Assembly (NCBI GenBank): GCA_021846065.1
Contig: JAJZCP010000012.1
Span: 1-14,965, forward strand
DNA: 14,965 bases
Reading direction: 5' to 3'
Origin: Acidobacteriota bacterium
GTDB taxonomy: Bacteria; Acidobacteriota; Terriglobia; Terriglobales; Acidobacteriaceae
Shown piece by piece: positions 7,146-14,780 of the stretch. The translations under genes were made by a program, and so were the position numbers. How positions within the stretch are numbered: position 1 is the first letter of the stretch; every line of letters starts with the position of its first letter. The notes below the pieces were generated by a model. That model had not been told where the DNA came from and made no database searches. It saw nothing but the letters and a program-made list of their open reading frames with translations.

Positions 7146-8660
7146 ATGCCAAATCTGTTGAAGATCAAGCCGCTGGCGATGCTGCACGACGAGTCGCAGG
7201 AAGAAGGCGAACACACGCTGAAGCGATCGCTGGGCGCGCTGAACCTGATTACGCTGGGCATTGGTGCGATTATCGGCGCAGGCATCTTTGTGCTGACCGG
7301 TCAGGCGGCGGCGCGGCACGCCGGACCTGCCGTGGCGCTGAGCTTCATCCTGGCCGGCATCACATGCGCATTTGCCGGGCTGTGCTACGCGGAGTTTGCC
7401 TCGATCATTCCGATTGCCGGATCGGCGTATACCTACGGCTACGCGACGCTGGGCGAGTTTGTGGCCTGGATCATCGGCTGGGATCTGGTGCTGGAGTATG
7501 CCTTTGGCGCGGCGACGGTGGCCTCGGGCTGGGCAGGATATTTCAACAGCTTTCTGCAGCAGTTGCACATCTATCTGCCGCCGCAACTGACGGCGACGAC
7601 GGGCACGGTGCTGGTGTTCTATCAGGAGAAGTGGACGCCGCTGATGTCTCTGCCGCCGGGGGTGAGCGATGCGGGGCTGCCGCATGTGACGGGGCTATTC
7701 AACCTGGTGGCGATGCTGGCGATTCTGGTGGTGACGGCGATCCTGGTGGTGGGGATTCAGGAGTCGGCCAACCTGAACACAGCGATTGTGTTTGTGAAGC
7801 TGGGGATCGTGGCGATCTTCCTGGTGCTGGGCATCTACTTTCTGGTTCATCACCCACGGCTGGCCTTCCAGAACTGGCATCCGTTCATTCCGCCGCGTGA
7901 CGCCAACGGAAACTTTGGCATGATGGGCATTGCCGCCGGCGCTGCGTCGATCTTCTTTGCCTATATCGGCTTTGACGCGGTTTCGACGGCGGCGCAGGAG
8001 GCGAAGAATCCGCAGCGCGATATGCCGATCGGCATTCTTGGCTCGCTGGTCTTCTGCACTCTGCTGTACATCGTGGTTTCGACGGTGCTGACGGGGCTGG
8101 TGAACTATCGCGCGCTGAATGTGGCCGATCCGGTGGCGCTGGGCATTGACGCGACGGGCGTAAGCTGGGGTTCGCTGCTGGTGAAGATTGGCGCGATCTT
8201 TGGGCTGGGCACGGTGATGCTGGTGATGCTGCTGGGCCAGTCGCGCGTCTTCTTCTCGATGTCGCGGGATGGGCTGCTGCCGAAGTGGGCCTCGGAGATT
8301 CATCCGAAGTTTCGCACGCCCTGGAAATCGACGATCATCGTGGGATTGATTGTCGCGGTGATGCCGGCGTTTCTGCCCATCGACCGGCTGAGCGAACTGG
8401 TGAACATCGGCACGCTGCTGGCGTTCATGATCGTCTGCGCGGGAGTATGGATTCTGCGTGTGCGTCATCCGGATCTGCATCGCCCGTTCAAGACTCCGCT
8501 GGTGCCGCTGGTGCCTGTGATGGGAATCGGCACCGCGCTCTTCCTGATGGTGCAACTGCCGCGGATCACCTGGATCGTCATGCTGGGATGGTTGGCGCTG
8601 GGCCTGGTGATCTACTTCACGTACTCGATCCGTCACAGCAAGGTGCAGATGCTCCCGTAG
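7146..8660 (+). CDS. APC-superfamily cationic amino acid/polyamine transporter, CAT/YfnA-like
   Basis: The 504-residue transporter has about 12 hydrophobic segments. The cytoplasmic N-terminus with HTLKRSLGALNLITLGIG leads into GAGIF (44-48) in the first segment, then AGLCYAEFASIIPIAGSAY (77-95) and GWDLVLEYAFG (111-121). Next come FFAYIGFDAVSTAAQEAKNP (270-289) and the RDMPIGI that follows, then SRDGLLPKW. This is the cationic amino acid transporter (CAT) pattern, as in YfnA and GkApcT; unlike mammalian CATs it lacks the two extra C-terminal segments. It likely imports basic or broad-range amino acids with protons. It is the second gene of a two-permease unit, preceded by a strong Shine-Dalgarno, and is followed by a hairpin terminator shared with the convergent exonuclease gene. 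The N-terminus carries an acidic stretch (DESQEEGEH) often seen in this branch. Confidence 0.92.
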   Translation: MPNLLKIKPLAMLHDESQEEGEHTLKRSLGALNLITLGIGAIIGAGIFVLTGQAAARHAGPAVALSFILAGITCAFAGLCYAEFASIIPIAGSAYTYGYATLGEFVAWIIGWDLVLEYAFGAATVASGWAGYFNSFLQQLHIYLPPQLTATTGTVLVFYQEKWTPLMSLPPGVSDAGLPHVTGLFNLVAMLAILVVTAILVVGIQESANLNTAIVFVKLGIVAIFLVLGIYFLVHHPRLAFQNWHPFIPPRDANGNFGMMGIAAGAASIFFAYIGFDAVSTAAQEAKNPQRDMPIGILGSLVFCTLLYIVVSTVLTGLVNYRALNVADPVALGIDATGVSWGSLLVKIGAIFGLGTVMLVMLLGQSRVFFSMSRDGLLPKWASEIHPKFRTPWKSTIIVGLIVAVMPAFLPIDRLSELVNIGTLLAFMIVCAGVWILRVRHPDLHRPFKTPLVPLVPVMGIGTALFLMVQLPRITWIVMLGWLALGLVIYFTYSIRHSKVQMLP

Positions 8661-8681
8661 CGCGGCAAAAGGTGAATAGAC

Positions 8682-8715
8682 GAAGGCCGCTGGCGCGGGT
8701 GCGCAGGCGGCCTTC
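8682..8715. terminator. bidirectional hairpin terminator between convergent genes
   Basis: GAAGGCCGC (8682-8690) pairs perfectly with GCGGCCTTC (8707-8715). The 16-base loop contains a second GCGC/GCGC pairing (8693-8696 with 8701-8704) around a GGGT tetraloop, so the whole region forms one long GC-rich hairpin. The plus-strand side is followed by AGTCGTTTT. It ends 21 bases downstream of the permease stop and overlaps the stop codon of the minus-strand exonuclease gene, so it can serve both transcripts. Confidence 0.7.
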
Positions 8716-9706
8716 AGTCGTTTTGGGCAAGAAAGGCGCGTGTGTCAAGCATTGTGCGCTGGTCGAGCGCCCAGACGCGGTCGGTCATCTCGTGCGCCGC
8801 GCGGCCCTGTCGGGCAGCTTTTTGGAATTCGCTGGCAACAATCTGCATCTTGGCGTCGAGATCGTCGAGGAAGTTGAGCATCAGCGCTTCCGGAGTCATG
8901 GGCAACATGGGAGAGCCAAACTCCAGCCGACCGTGATGGGAGAGGATGAGATGCAGGACGATGGTGCGCAGGCGCGGCGGAAAATCCGGCAGCGCATCGA
9001 TGGCACGCTCGACGATGCTGACGCCGATGGAGATGTGGCCGAGAAGATGGCCTTCGATGGTGTAGTCAAAGCCGGTCTGCCAGCTCAGCTCATGAATCTT
9101 GCCCAAGTCGTGGAGTAGAATTCCGGTGTAGACGAGATCCGGAATCACCAACGGATAATGCGGCACGACGCGCTGCGCAAGGCCAATGAGACTGACAACG
9201 TGCTCCAGCAGACCGCCAAGCCAGGCATGATGCAACTGACGCGCGGCTGGAGCCTGCTGATAGGCGTCACGCACAACGGGGTCGTCCAGAAGACGATGAA
9301 GCAAACGACGCAGATCCCGATCTTCGAGGCTGTCCACGGTGGCGAGCAGCGATTGCCACATAGCAGAGACATCGTGCGTGGTGGAGGGAAGCAGTTCGCC
9401 GCGCTCGTACTCCTGATCGGTGGCGAGGCGCAGCATCTCGATTTTGAGCTGAAGCGCGGATTCAAATCGCGCCACGCTGCCGCGCACCTTCAGCACATCG
9501 CCACGCTGAAAGGGCGTGGTCACGCGCGGGTCCGAAGGATCCCAGATGCGGGATTCGATCTGGCCGGTGCTGTCGCCCAGGGTGAGGCTGAGATAGGGCT
9601 TGCCGGTTTTGGTGGTGCGCTGCTGACGGCTGAGAACGAGAAAGATGCCGTCGAATATCTGATTCTCAGGCAGAGCCGCCAGATCGGCGATTGAGATTCC
9701 CTTCAT
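8714..9706 (-). CDS. OB-fold/HD-domain 3'-5' exoribonuclease, YhaM-like
   Basis: The 330-residue protein has the YhaM/CBF1 architecture. An N-terminal OB-fold nucleic-acid-binding domain covers about residues 15-95 (TTKTGKPYLSLTLGDSTGQIESRIW, cited as TGKPYLSLTLGDSTGQIE, then GDVLKVRGSV). An HD phosphohydrolase domain covers about 155-300. Metal-site residues are visible in HHAWLGGLLEHV (159-170), LLHDLGKIHE (197-206, the HD pair at 199-200), GHLLGH (219-224), SHHG (256-259) and the acidic DDLD (281-284). YhaM of Bacillus subtilis is a Mn-dependent 3'-5' exoribonuclease that also degrades single-stranded DNA, so a cytoplasmic RNA-decay role is likely. The gene lies 91 bases downstream of the parvulin gene on the same strand. 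The start ATG has a GGTGGTGA sequence just upstream, and its length agrees with the family. Confidence 0.9.
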   Translation of the reverse strand: MKGISIADLAALPENQIFDGIFLVLSRQQRTTKTGKPYLSLTLGDSTGQIESRIWDPSDPRVTTPFQRGDVLKVRGSVARFESALQLKIEMLRLATDQEYERGELLPSTTHDVSAMWQSLLATVDSLEDRDLRRLLHRLLDDPVVRDAYQQAPAARQLHHAWLGGLLEHVVSLIGLAQRVVPHYPLVIPDLVYTGILLHDLGKIHELSWQTGFDYTIEGHLLGHISIGVSIVERAIDALPDFPPRLRTIVLHLILSHHGRLEFGSPMLPMTPEALMLNFLDDLDAKMQIVASEFQKAARQGRAAHEMTDRVWALDQRTMLDTRAFLAQND

Positions 9707-9755
9707 TCGATCACCACCGCGTGCGTTGTGCCGATTCTCGGGTACGAGGGGAGCA

Positions 9756-9793
9756 ATGTGAGCCTGCCATCCGGGCAGGCGACAGACTCACAT
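9756..9793 (-). terminator. nested hairpin between the parvulin and exonuclease genes
   Basis: GCCTGCC (9762-9768) pairs with GGCAGGC (9774-9780) around a 5-base loop. Outside this, ATGTGAG (9756-9762) can pair with CTCACAT (9787-9793), with a bulge on one side and one shared base. It lies just 3' of the parvulin stop codon as read on the minus strand. There is no clean T-run, so it may be an attenuating or mRNA-stabilising hairpin that tunes expression of the downstream exonuclease rather than a full terminator. Confidence 0.45.
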
Positions 9794-9797
9794 CTAT

Positions 9798-11699
9798 CTA
9801 CTGGGGCGAACCGGAGCCTGAAGCTGGGGAGCCTGAAGCTGGGTCGGTGCTATCCGCTGCCGGTGCCGTGGACGTGGGCTGAACCGGAGCCGGCGCGCCC
9901 TGTACTTGACCGGCTGGCGTATATTGCAGGGGTTGCTTGGGCGCTTTGACCTGCTTCTCGTCCTGCAGCCGGGTTTTCTTGTCGTTGGTGACTTCCACCT
10001 TGGTCTTGTGCTTCTTCTTTTTCTTGGGCGAGGTGTCACCGTTCAGTCCCAGCGGAGCCGACTGCAATTGCTGGTCTGCAACCTCTGAAGGATCAGGCGG
10101 CAGCGGAGCATAGGCGTCGCTGGAGTTGAAGATGGATTTCTTCTTCTTTTTCGACTTTTTCTCTGTCTCCGCGCGGTCGCTGAAGCGAATTTTCTCGCGG
10201 CGCGCAGGCGCTGGCTCCAGCGGATTAGGAGGTTCGTTGGCAGCATCGGCCGTCTGGCCAACCGCGCCGGCATCTTCGACCGGAGTTACTTTCGATGTGT
10301 CGGACAGTGTCTCGATGGGAGCCTGACCGTAACGGATTTTTTCCTTCTTGCCGGAGCGCTCCACGCGCGCCTGTTGCGGCTTCTTCTTGTGCTTCTTGCT
10401 TTTCTTCCCGCTTACGACCGCCGTCTGCGCGGGCGCTGGCTTGGAGGTATCGAGCGAGGCAGGAGTGAGCTGCAAACCTTTCGGCTCACCAGCCTTTTTG
10501 CGGAAGCCGCGATCCGTTTCGCGATAACGGACACGCTGCTCCTTGTGCTTCTTCTTGGGAGATGGCGGCGTGTAGGCGCTGTAAATCGGCTTGGTTTCAA
10601 GCGGACTTGCGGCGGAATCCGTATAGCCGGGACGAATGTCGATGTAGGCCTCTTCACGCATCTGCGTAAGGTAGCTGCGGATCGCAGGCTCCATCTGACT
10701 CATGTAATAGGCCTGCTCGACCTGTGGCTCGACTTCCTTGAAGGGTGGCACTCCACCGGGATTGTGCTCCAGCACCTTGAGAATGACGTAGCCCTGGCGT
10801 GTGCGGATGGGCTGCGTGAACTGGCCCGGCTTGAGCGAAAAGGTCGCGTCTTCGAGAACTTTGGCAAGATTGCCGCGCTGGAACTTGCCGAGGTCACCGC
10901 CCTGAGCCGCCGTTGGACCGTCGCTGCTGGCGCGCGCGATCTGATCGAAGTTGCCCCCTGCATTCAGCTTCGCTTCAATGTCGTCGGCTTTGGCCTTGGC
11001 GAGTGCGAGACGGGCGGACTCTGACGATTGGGAACCCTGAGCATTGGCAGGAGGATTGGTTGAGATGAGAATCTCCGCCAGATGCACACTCTCCGGCTGA
11101 GCGTACTCTTTCTCATGTAGCAGAAAGTAGCGGTAGGCTTCGCCGGGAGTTACGTTGAGATGGCGGCCGACCTCCTGACGCATGACATCCTGAGTGATGA
11201 TCTGGTTGCGGAGATTGGCTTTGAAATCCTCAAAGGAGACGCCTTGCTGCTGGGCTGCCTTTTCGAGGTCTTCCATGTTGGCAAGGTTATATTTCTTGCG
11301 AATCTCGTCGAGTTGCTTGACCAGTTCGGTTTCGCCGGTGATGCCGAGTTCCTTGCCCTTGGAGATCCAAAGCTGCTGATCAATGAGGTTGCGCAGAAGG
11401 TCTTTGTGATCGTCCTCCATCTGCTGCATGGTTTCGCCACGCTGTCGGGCTTCCTGATCCATCTCCTTGAGGGCGCGATCATAGTCGGAACTGGTGATGA
11501 CCTGATCGTTGACGCGCGCGATGACGTCTTCGACGACTTGGCCGCCAAAGGGACTTTGCTCGGCAAGGTTGCTGGTCGACGAGGATGCAGCGGGATGGCT
11601 CTGAGCCAGAGCGGCGGGGATAACAAGCAGCGAAGCGCCACAAAGCGCAGCGCAAGCGAAACGGACGCGGAAGGATGGAGCAAGAGGATTCAAGGGCAT
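9798..11699 (-). CDS. SurA/PpiC-type periplasmic peptidyl-prolyl isomerase with lysine-rich tail
   Basis: The 633-residue protein is a parvulin-family foldase, which helps outer-membrane and secreted proteins fold. Residues 1-32 form a signal peptide: basic N-terminus, hydrophobic FACAALCGASLLVIPAALA, likely cleavage after ALA. Residues about 53-180 resemble the SurA N-terminal chaperone domain (VVEDVIARVNDQVITSSDYD; LLRNLIDQQLWISKGKELGI). Residues about 203-312 are one parvulin domain: VHLAEILIS, FDQIARASSDGPTAAQGGDLG, and FTQPIRTRQGYVILKVLEH. Typical SurA has about 430 residues and ends soon after its last parvulin domain. Here roughly 280 extra residues follow, rich in Pro, Ala and Lys. 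They carry four lysine clusters (382-386, 432-440, 514-521, 559-566) and three copies of an [E/Q][K/R][I/V]R[Y/F] motif (388-392, 453-457, 502-506). The tail is in one uninterrupted frame. The gene is divergent from an S41 protease and precedes the exonuclease gene. Confidence 0.9.
   Translation of the reverse strand: MPLNPLAPSFRVRFACAALCGASLLVIPAALAQSHPAASSSTSNLAEQSPFGGQVVEDVIARVNDQVITSSDYDRALKEMDQEARQRGETMQQMEDDHKDLLRNLIDQQLWISKGKELGITGETELVKQLDEIRKKYNLANMEDLEKAAQQQGVSFEDFKANLRNQIITQDVMRQEVGRHLNVTPGEAYRYFLLHEKEYAQPESVHLAEILISTNPPANAQGSQSSESARLALAKAKADDIEAKLNAGGNFDQIARASSDGPTAAQGGDLGKFQRGNLAKVLEDATFSLKPGQFTQPIRTRQGYVILKVLEHNPGGVPPFKEVEPQVEQAYYMSQMEPAIRSYLTQMREEAYIDIRPGYTDSAASPLETKPIYSAYTPPSPKKKHKEQRVRYRETDRGFRKKAGEPKGLQLTPASLDTSKPAPAQTAVVSGKKSKKHKKKPQQARVERSGKKEKIRYGQAPIETLSDTSKVTPVEDAGAVGQTADAANEPPNPLEPAPARREKIRFSDRAETEKKSKKKKKSIFNSSDAYAPLPPDPSEVADQQLQSAPLGLNGDTSPKKKKKHKTKVEVTNDKKTRLQDEKQVKAPKQPLQYTPAGQVQGAPAPVQPTSTAPAADSTDPASGSPASGSGSPQ
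9814..9843. repeat. perfect 15-bp tandem duplication in the parvulin tail
   Basis: GAGCCTGAAGCTGGG occurs twice without a gap at 9814-9828 and 9829-9843. On the coding (minus) strand this gives PASGS twice near the C-terminus, and the frame is kept. It suggests the low-complexity tail grows by slippage. Confidence 0.85.
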
Positions 11700-11861
11700 T
11701 CGTTATCTCAAGGGGGACAGCAGCCGAGGCCGACAGTCCCTTGACGTAATTGTAAACGCTGGGAACGATGCAACCGCACCCGGCGCGTGATGTTCTGTTG
11801 GACGACGAGATACCGGAAAGGACAGCCGTGCAGGGACAGATGGAATCCGCCGTTGCGATGC

Positions 11862-11867
11862 TATACT
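11862..11867 (+). promoter_or_regulatory. extended -10 promoter candidate for the S41 protease
   Basis: TATACT at 11862-11867 is preceded by TGC, giving the extended -10 form TGnTATACT. It lies 70 bases upstream of the protease ATG. No good -35 is present at the right distance, which extended -10 promoters tolerate. The 11700-11937 region separates two divergent genes and should also hold the parvulin promoter; a TTGACG at 11742-11747 was seen but lacks a convincing partner. Confidence 0.4.
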
Positions 11868-11937
11868 CTGGCCAAAGGCAGCTAACGGAAGCCGCTTGGA
11901 AAGCGCATGCCAAAGCCGCCGGGAGGTTTCGCGCCGC

Positions 11938-13554
11938 ATGAGTTCCCGCGCCCGTCGCGCCACATTTTTTCTGATTACTTTTTTTTGCGTCTGCGCACTG
12001 GCTGGCACGGTGTTGCAAAGCAGAGTCGGCGCTCAATCGGCGACGGATCAGTCCCAGTTTCGTGACAATCTGAAGCAGTTTACAGATGTGTACGCGCTGG
12101 TGGAACAGAACTATGCCGAGCCGATTGTCGGCGACAAGGCCGACGATGTGATCTTCGATGGCGCGATTCCGTCGATGCTGCACGTGCTGGACCCGCACTC
12201 GAACTTCTATGACCCGAAAGCTTACGCGAAGATGCGCGAAGACCAGCAGGGACGCTACTTTGGCGTGGGAATGCTGATCCAGCAGCAGAAAGACAAGATT
12301 TATGTGGTGACGCCGTATGAGGGAACGCCCAGCTACAAGGCGGGAATTCACCCAGGCGATATTATTGCTTCGATCGACGGCAAAAGCACCACCGGAATGG
12401 ACTCTATGCAGGTGTCGAAGCTGCTGAAAGGGCCACGCGGAACCAGCGTGACGCTAACGACGGTGCGCTACGGCAGCCCGCAGCCGCTCAGCTTTACACT
12501 GGTGCGCGACGAAATTCCGCATCCGTCGGTCGATCTGGCGTTTGAGATTCAGCCGGGCGTGGGCTATATCCACCTGGCCAACTTTTCCTCGGAGACGGCA
12601 GGCAAGGAAGTGGATGACGCTGTGGACAGCTTCGGCAATCTGAAGGGGCTGGTGCTGGACCTGCGCGGCAATCCGGGTGGTCTGCTGAGCCAGGCCGTGG
12701 AGATTTGCGATCACCTGCTGAGCAAGGGTCAGATCATCGTCTCGCAACGCGGGCGCGCCTATCCTGACCAGGTGTATACGGTGACGCATGGCAACGGCGG
12801 AAAACTGTATCCGATCGTGGTGCTGGTGAACCGGAATACAGCGTCGGCGGCGGAGATTGTGTCGGGCGCGTTGCAGGATCATGACCGGGCGCTGATTGCC
12901 GGTGAGACGACCTTTGGCAAGGGACTGGTGCAGACGGTTTACAACATATCGGACGCAACGGCGCTGGCTTTAACGACGTATCACTACTACACGCCTTCGG
13001 GACGGTTGATTCAGCGGGATTACAAAGGGGTTTCGCTCTACGACTACTACTACAACCATGCCAATGCGCTGCCCGCGGACAAGTCAAACCGCGAGGTCAA
13101 GCTGACTGACTCCGGGCGAACCGTGTATGGGGGCGGCGGCATTACGCCGGATGTGAAGATTGAGACGCCCAAGGCGAACCACTTTACGGACGAGTTGCTG
13201 GGTCACGACGTCTTCTTTCACTTTGCTCCCGAGTATGTCGCGAACCATCCGACGGTGAAGAAGTTTGAGATGAACGACGATGTGCTTGCAGAGTTCAAAA
13301 AATATCTGACGACCGAAAAGGTGCCTTGGACCGAAGCGGACTTTGCCGCCAACCTAGAGTGGGTGAAGGCGAATGTGAAGGCGAAGATCGTCACGATTCT
13401 GGTGGGCCAGGCGCAGGGACTGCGCGTGGAAGCGGACTGGGATCCGATGATTCAGAAAGCGATCACCTATCTGCCGCAGGCGCAGTCGCTGGTGGAGACG
13501 GCGCAGAAAGCGAACGCACAGAAGGCCGCTGCGCATCTGCACGCGTCGAACTGA
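11938..13554 (+). CDS. exported PDZ/S41-family C-terminal processing protease
   Basis: The protein of about 538 residues is a CtpA/Tsp-type serine protease with a Ser-Lys dyad that cuts envelope proteins near their C-termini. Residues about 8-33 form a signal peptide or N-terminal anchor (RATFFLITFFCVCALAGTVL). A helical region follows (FTDVYALVEQNYAEP; AIPSMLHVLDPHSNFYDP), then a PDZ domain at about 103-190 (FGVGMLI, GIHPGDIIASIDG). The protease core has LDLRGNPGGLLS (240-251), the nucleophile Ser303 in NRNTASAAEI and the general base Lys328 in ETTFGKGLVQ. About 120 residues follow the core, a longer C-terminus than the shortest CtpA proteins. The frame extends upstream to a TTG at 11896, but ATG 11938 has GGGAGG at 11921-11926 and gives a proper signal peptide. 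It is divergent from the parvulin gene, which suggests linked envelope protein quality control. Confidence 0.92.
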   Translation: MSSRARRATFFLITFFCVCALAGTVLQSRVGAQSATDQSQFRDNLKQFTDVYALVEQNYAEPIVGDKADDVIFDGAIPSMLHVLDPHSNFYDPKAYAKMREDQQGRYFGVGMLIQQQKDKIYVVTPYEGTPSYKAGIHPGDIIASIDGKSTTGMDSMQVSKLLKGPRGTSVTLTTVRYGSPQPLSFTLVRDEIPHPSVDLAFEIQPGVGYIHLANFSSETAGKEVDDAVDSFGNLKGLVLDLRGNPGGLLSQAVEICDHLLSKGQIIVSQRGRAYPDQVYTVTHGNGGKLYPIVVLVNRNTASAAEIVSGALQDHDRALIAGETTFGKGLVQTVYNISDATALALTTYHYYTPSGRLIQRDYKGVSLYDYYYNHANALPADKSNREVKLTDSGRTVYGGGGITPDVKIETPKANHFTDELLGHDVFFHFAPEYVANHPTVKKFEMNDDVLAEFKKYLTTEKVPWTEADFAANLEWVKANVKAKIVTILVGQAQGLRVEADWDPMIQKAITYLPQAQSLVETAQKANAQKAAAHLHASN

Positions 13555-13616
13555 ACGGGCATGGCTGGGGAATCCTGCTCAGGCGATCTGGCTTTGCGCA
13601 ACTATCTGCCTGCGAC

Positions 13617-13652
13617 CCCATGCCCTTGCGACTCCCCATGCTCTTGCGACTG
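13617..13652 (+). repeat. two tandem 18-bp copies at the NUP gene start
   Basis: CCCCATGCCCTTGCGACT (13617-13634) is followed directly by CCCCATGCTCTTGCGACT (13635-13652), one mismatch in 18. Each copy carries an in-frame ATG, so the duplication gives the next gene two additional possible starts and the peptide MPLRLPMLLRL. Part of the pair is also found, inverted, at the right edge of the window. Confidence 0.9.
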
Positions 13653-14780
13653 AAGATGCGGCTGTCTAAAACAAACCCCCGACGCACTGCCGTGGCCCTG
13701 AGCCTGCTGCTGGCCAGCGTGGCAGTTGGCCGCGGGCAAGCGGGAACTCCAGGCACGACACAGCCGATTCCGGTGAAGGTGGTGGTGGTGGCGATGTTTG
13801 AGCCGGGCGCCGACACGGGCGACGCTCCGGGCGAGCTGCAAACCTGGGTGGAACGCGACCATCTGGACCGGATCATTCCAGTGCCGGGTGCGTATCATCC
13901 GGCGCGCATGAATGACGCCGGCGAACTGGCGATTGTGACCGGGCAAGGCACGGCGCACGCAGCGGCGACGATCATGGCGCTGGGACTGGACCGGCAGTTT
14001 GATCTGAGCCATGCGTATTGGCTGATTGCAGGCATTGCGGGAGCAAGTCCGGAGCAGGCTTCGCTTGGCTCGGCAGTGTGGGCGCGATGGGTGGTGGATG
14101 GCGACCTGGGCTACGAGATTGATGCTCGCGAGATTCCGCCGACCTGGACGACGGGGATGGTTCCGCTGCGGCGCGCACAGCCGTTTGAACAGCCTGTAGA
14201 CGCGCTCGATGGGCAGGTGTTTGCCTTGAATCCGGAGTTGGCGCAGTGGGCGCTGGAGCAGACGGTGGACATTCAACTGGCGGACTCACCGAAGCTCGCC
14301 GAAATTCGCAGCCACTTTGACGGGACAATGGCACAAAGACCGCCTTTTGTCCGGTTTGGCGATGAGGTTTCGTCATCGACCTATTGGCATGGCGCGCGCA
14401 TGGATTCCTGGGCGACGGAGTGGATGCGCTATTACACGCACGGAGCAGGCACGTTTGTGACGACGGCGATGGAGGACACTGGAACTCTGGCATCGCTGCA
14501 TCAACTGGCCGAGAGCAGACGCGTGGAATGGAAGCGGATTCTGGTGTTGCGAACGGTGAGCAACTATGATCGTCCGCCGCGTGGAATGGATGCCGCGACG
14601 AGTCTGGCGTATCAGCGGGTAAGCCGCTTTGGTGCGTATCTGCCCTCGATTGCGAGCGCGTATACCGTGGGCCATGCGGTGGTGGAGAAACTGATCGCGG
14701 GCTGGAATGTCTATCGCAGTCAGGAACCGACCGCGGCACCTGCGTCGAGACAGGCAAATCAGGCGGCGGGCGGACGGTAG
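13620..14780 (+). CDS. exported NUP-family protein (purine nucleoside permease family)
   Basis: The protein has 386 residues from ATG 13620, 380 from 13638 or 374 from 13656. No start has a good ribosome site; all three ATGs are in frame. The N-terminus is a signal peptide (basic region, then TAVALSLLLASVAVGRGQA). The body matches the NUP family (purine nucleoside permease, Candida NUP-like). Motifs, numbered from 13656, include KVVVVAMFEPGADTGDAPGE (41-60), VTGQGTAHAAATIMALG and YWLIAGIAGASPEQASLGSA. Later ones are DGDLGYEIDAREIP, WATEWMRYYTHGAGTFVTTA and the MEDTGTL that follows. After the signal peptide there is no transmembrane segment, so 'permease' is doubtful. The fold and motifs recall nucleoside phosphorylases, and a periplasmic nucleoside-binding or -cleaving role is plausible. 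It follows the S41 protease by 65 bases and could share its transcript. Its end overlaps the convergent gene by 22 bp. Confidence 0.85.
   Translation: MPLRLPMLLRLKMRLSKTNPRRTAVALSLLLASVAVGRGQAGTPGTTQPIPVKVVVVAMFEPGADTGDAPGELQTWVERDHLDRIIPVPGAYHPARMNDAGELAIVTGQGTAHAAATIMALGLDRQFDLSHAYWLIAGIAGASPEQASLGSAVWARWVVDGDLGYEIDAREIPPTWTTGMVPLRRAQPFEQPVDALDGQVFALNPELAQWALEQTVDIQLADSPKLAEIRSHFDGTMAQRPPFVRFGDEVSSSTYWHGARMDSWATEWMRYYTHGAGTFVTTAMEDTGTLASLHQLAESRRVEWKRILVLRTVSNYDRPPRGMDAATSLAYQRVSRFGAYLPSIASAYTVGHAVVEKLIAGWNVYRSQEPTAAPASRQANQAAGGR

Noticed and set aside
9158..9694. Plus-strand open frame of 178 residues opposite the exonuclease gene
   Set aside because: It is antisense to conserved OB-fold and HD motifs and has no domain of its own.
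11896..11937. TTG start 42 bases upstream of the chosen S41 protease start
   Set aside because: The ATG at 11938 has GGGAGG upstream and yields a standard signal peptide; the extension would bury it.
13326..13619. Upstream extension of the NUP reading frame
   Set aside because: It overlaps the 3' end of the S41 protease in another frame, and the signal peptide lies downstream, so translation must begin at one of the ATGs from 13620 to 13656.
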